Shown here one piece after another: positions 62,052-64,000 of a DNA stretch of 64,000 bases (position 1 is its first letter; each line of letters starts with the position of its first letter). Under the pieces are notes generated by a model. That model did no database searches and was not told the DNA's origin. It saw nothing but the letters and a program-made list of their open reading frames with translations. Location: assembly GCA_002690925.1 (NCBI GenBank), contig NZGD01000251.1, positions 1 through 64,000 of the forward strand. Reading direction: 5' to 3'. The translations under genes were made by a program, and so were the position numbers. This DNA is from Rhodopirellula sp. (GTDB lineage: Bacteria; Planctomycetota; Planctomycetia; Pirellulales; Pirellulaceae).

Positions 62052-64000
62052 TCACTTGCCAATGCAGATCAGCCGATCAATGGTATGTGCAAACAAAGAG
62101 TCAGCAGCGAAACTCAAACTCGCGCGATTCCAAGCCCCGCCAACGGGCCCCAGATCGTTGATCGCAACAATTGCTTCCTCGTTGAGCACCTCACTGTCCC
62201 AACGAATCACGTACACCGTACCGGCCATCGTCGGCAAGTAGAGGTAGTCTCCGATTACCGTGGGCAATTGCGATGCATGGTGGCCCCAACCATTGCCCCT
62301 GGACCGTTGGTCACCCATCACGACGTTTCCAGCAGCATCCTTCATATCGTTTTCTTTGAACGCCCACTTTGTTATGGGAAATGCAGCCTGCTTTTTACGA
62401 GCTCCCTTAACAGCATCGAACACTTTCGCGTCCATATCCTCGGGGCCCCACAACAGGTCATCTTTTTGTCGTTCGGACCCTGGACGCATCTGTACGGGAA
62501 GTTGCAAATATTCAACGCGTCCAGTTCTGGAATCGACCCTTCCCAGCCACGGTTCTGTGTAGCTGCGGAAGTAGTGATAAACACCCGCAAGTACGTTCGA
62601 TTGCTGAATGATCGACCTTGGCTTCTTCACATTTGCAATGGTTGTCGTTTCTGTCTTCCAGCCCTCTGCGCCATGCCGTCGAACGGGAACATTTTTGACA
62701 ATGGAGACCTGCCGTTTGACTTTGCCGCTGTACGCATCAACCCACAAATGATTTCCGGCATCAAAAACGAGAACGTCATCACCGACAAGATTGTAGGTCA
62801 TCGTACTCATGAACTTGGGCAAAGGCAGTGTCCATAGCGTCTTCCCATCAGCAGCATCAATCATCGAAACTCCTGTCGGTTTTTCCGGAGGTGAATGCCC
62901 ACCGCCACGACCGACAACCATGACATCACGACCATCCGTTCGAGACATGAGTAGTGGCACGCAACCCATATTGGCCCCACAACTCGTTGCCCACTTGTCT
63001 TCGCCCGTCTGAAGATCAATGGCTTGTAGTTGCGTCCACTGTTCGACCGGCGCGTCACCGTGATCATGTGTGAATTTCCCATCCTCATCAGGCATGTAGC
63101 TCTGTTTGATAAAAATCACAACTCCACGGATGAGAGTTGGTTGACTTCGACCAACCGTCATCAACTCTCGACTCCACTGCAATTTTCCATCGAGATCAAA
63201 ACAGGCGACCGTTCCAGATGCATTGAAGAAGCAAACAAGTCGACCATCAGTCACGGGAGGGGGTGCGGTGCTATCGCTAAAACATCCGGACAAGCGAAGT
63301 GGATGCGTAGCTGCGACATCACGTTTCCATAGAGTCTTGCCAGTATTCGCATCACAGCACCATGCAACGATATCTGAACCGATGGTTGAATCCCGTTGTA
63401 CAGGTTTCATCGTCGTAAAAAAGATACGTTCACCCCAGTGAACCACGGTACTCTGCCCAGTACCTGGAAGCGTGACTTGCCATTTGATACCCTCGTCACG
63501 AACCACACTCCAGTGTGTTGGCGCGGACGCATGCAAAACGCGAAATCTGGCATTGGGACCCGTTCCTTGATTCCAATTTTGCATCAGGCTTCGTTGAAAG
63601 AAGTGAAGCACGCGTTGCCTAACTTCATTTGTACGAAACAGTACTCCACCGTGTTTTCCACCCTCCACAACATGAAGTTCTGATAGCGCTCCACTCGCCA
63701 CCAGTTTTTTGTGCAGACGGATGCTTTGTGACACAGGGACTCCCGGGTCCTGATCGCCGTGCATGATCAAGAAGGCAGCTGCGTTACCACTCACGTGATC
63801 CATCGCGCTTGCATCTGCTGCCAATTCCGGAACTTCACGTACTGTCGCCCCAAGCAATTTTGCACCGTTGGACCCAGCTACATCCTCGGCGGTTCGTCCA
63901 TTCCCAACATTGTTCGGTGGCATGGTCATTAAGTCTGATGGACCGAACCAGTCACACACAGACTGCACACGACTGGAAACATTTTCTTTCCCGGGAAAGA
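62052..64000 (-). CDS. Alpha/beta-hydrolase fused to a PQQ-type beta-propeller, 5' end outside window
   Basis: The reading frame is open to the right edge. The codons beyond GTG 63968 continue as FPGKENVSSR, so the start lies outside. The first 150 visible residues are the C-terminal part of an alpha/beta hydrolase (VCDWFGPSDLMTM, LIMHGDQDPGVPVSQS with the acid, VVEGGKHGGVLF with the His). The rest (about 500 residues) is a PQQ/WD-like beta-propeller: VAWCCDANTGKTLWKRDV, DLDGKLQWSREL, AIDLQTGEDKWATSCG, MIDAADGKTLWTLPLP and GTVYVIRWDSEVLNEE. The nucleophile Ser should lie just outside the window. The fusion of esterase and propeller suggests an exported polysaccharide- or sugar-linked enzyme, which is an inference. 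Confidence 0.82.
   Translation of the reverse strand, partial: FPGKENVSSRVQSVCDWFGPSDLMTMPPNNVGNGRTAEDVAGSNGAKLLGATVREVPELAADASAMDHVSGNAAAFLIMHGDQDPGVPVSQSIRLHKKLVASGALSELHVVEGGKHGGVLFRTNEVRQRVLHFFQRSLMQNWNQGTGPNARFRVLHASAPTHWSVVRDEGIKWQVTLPGTGQSTVVHWGERIFFTTMKPVQRDSTIGSDIVAWCCDANTGKTLWKRDVAATHPLRLSGCFSDSTAPPPVTDGRLVCFFNASGTVACFDLDGKLQWSRELMTVGRSQPTLIRGVVIFIKQSYMPDEDGKFTHDHGDAPVEQWTQLQAIDLQTGEDKWATSCGANMGCVPLLMSRTDGRDVMVVGRGGGHSPPEKPTGVSMIDAADGKTLWTLPLPKFMSTMTYNLVGDDVLVFDAGNHLWVDAYSGKVKRQVSIVKNVPVRRHGAEGWKTETTTIANVKKPRSIIQQSNVLAGVYHYFRSYTEPWLGRVDSRTGRVEYLQLPVQMRPGSERQKDDLLWGPEDMDAKVFDAVKGARKKQAAFPITKWAFKENDMKDAAGNVVMGDQRSRGNGWGHHASQLPTVIGDYLYLPTMAGTVYVIRWDSEVLNEEAIVAINDLGPVGGAWNRASLSFAADSLFAHTIDRLICIGK

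Noticed and set aside
1..64000. tRNA, rRNA, CRISPR, insertion sequence or prophage
   Set aside because: No tandem spaced repeats, transposase or integrase motifs, and no tRNA- or rRNA-like sequence noticed. A tRNAscan or Infernal run would be needed to exclude a divergent case.

Overview
The window is chromosomal DNA from a planctomycete (phylum Planctomycetota). The evidence is two paralogous pairs of planctomycete-type cytochrome (PSCyt1/DUF1549/DUF1553) plus DUF1501 genes, a PVC-type c-heme dehydrogenase with HEAT-like repeats, a formylglycine sulfatase, a DUF6677/TM2-like membrane protein, and a GAF/HlyD/M50 membrane-fusion gene set. Genus and order cannot be fixed from sequence alone. 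Gene density is high, both strands are used, and I see no insertion sequence, prophage, CRISPR array, rRNA or tRNA.

Layout. 1-7.6 kb: a cut-off minus-strand gene, a lipoprotein, two membrane proteins, a double-RCK TrkA protein and a fused hydantoinase/oxoprolinase (HyuA-HyuB) overlapping it. 7.9-14.6 kb: catabolic cassette 1 (PSCyt1/DUF1553, Tat-exported DUF1501, sulfatase). 14.6-23.8 kb: aspartate/aromatic aminotransferase, GMC oxidoreductase, an unknown exported protein next to a di-heme oxidoreductase, a NhaA antiporter with a charged insertion, and a LOG protein. 24-30 kb: a minus-strand block of DUF3467, M50-protease/HlyD fusion, HlyD and GAF-GAF-HlyD. It is the best candidate here for a poorly described system. 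Its divergent upstream region carries a perfect 19-bp inverted repeat. 30-33 kb: two small conserved-looking unknown genes, a featureless gap, and an exonuclease/endonuclease/phosphatase-fold protein that appears to have lost almost all its catalytic residues. 33.5-41.7 kb: a solitary 2-oxoacid dehydrogenase E2, two related two-domain alpha/beta hydrolases, and an overlapping nagB-nagA-nitroreductase operon. 42-48.8 kb: catabolic cassette 2 (PSCyt1/DUF1553, DUF1501, PVC heme dehydrogenase). 49-54.8 kb: a Flp/Tad pilus locus (flp, tadV, cpaB, secretin, tadZ) preceded by a clear c-di-GMP-I (GEMM-I) riboswitch. tadA, tadB and tadC are absent from the window. 54.9-61 kb: leucyl aminopeptidase, UbiD-family decarboxylase, SDR, an aminodeoxyfutalosine-deaminase-like amidohydrolase, and an alkyladenine glycosylase divergent from it with overlapping start codons. 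61-64 kb: a frameshifted remnant of an alginate-export-type outer membrane protein, then an alpha/beta-hydrolase fused to a PQQ-type beta-propeller that runs off the right edge.

Together the genes suggest an aerobic heterotroph that degrades sulfated or acetylated polysaccharides (sulfatase, esterases, amino-sugar catabolism, exported c-type cytochromes). It probably attaches to surfaces through c-di-GMP-controlled Flp pili. Function calls rest on motifs read by eye; no database search was run.
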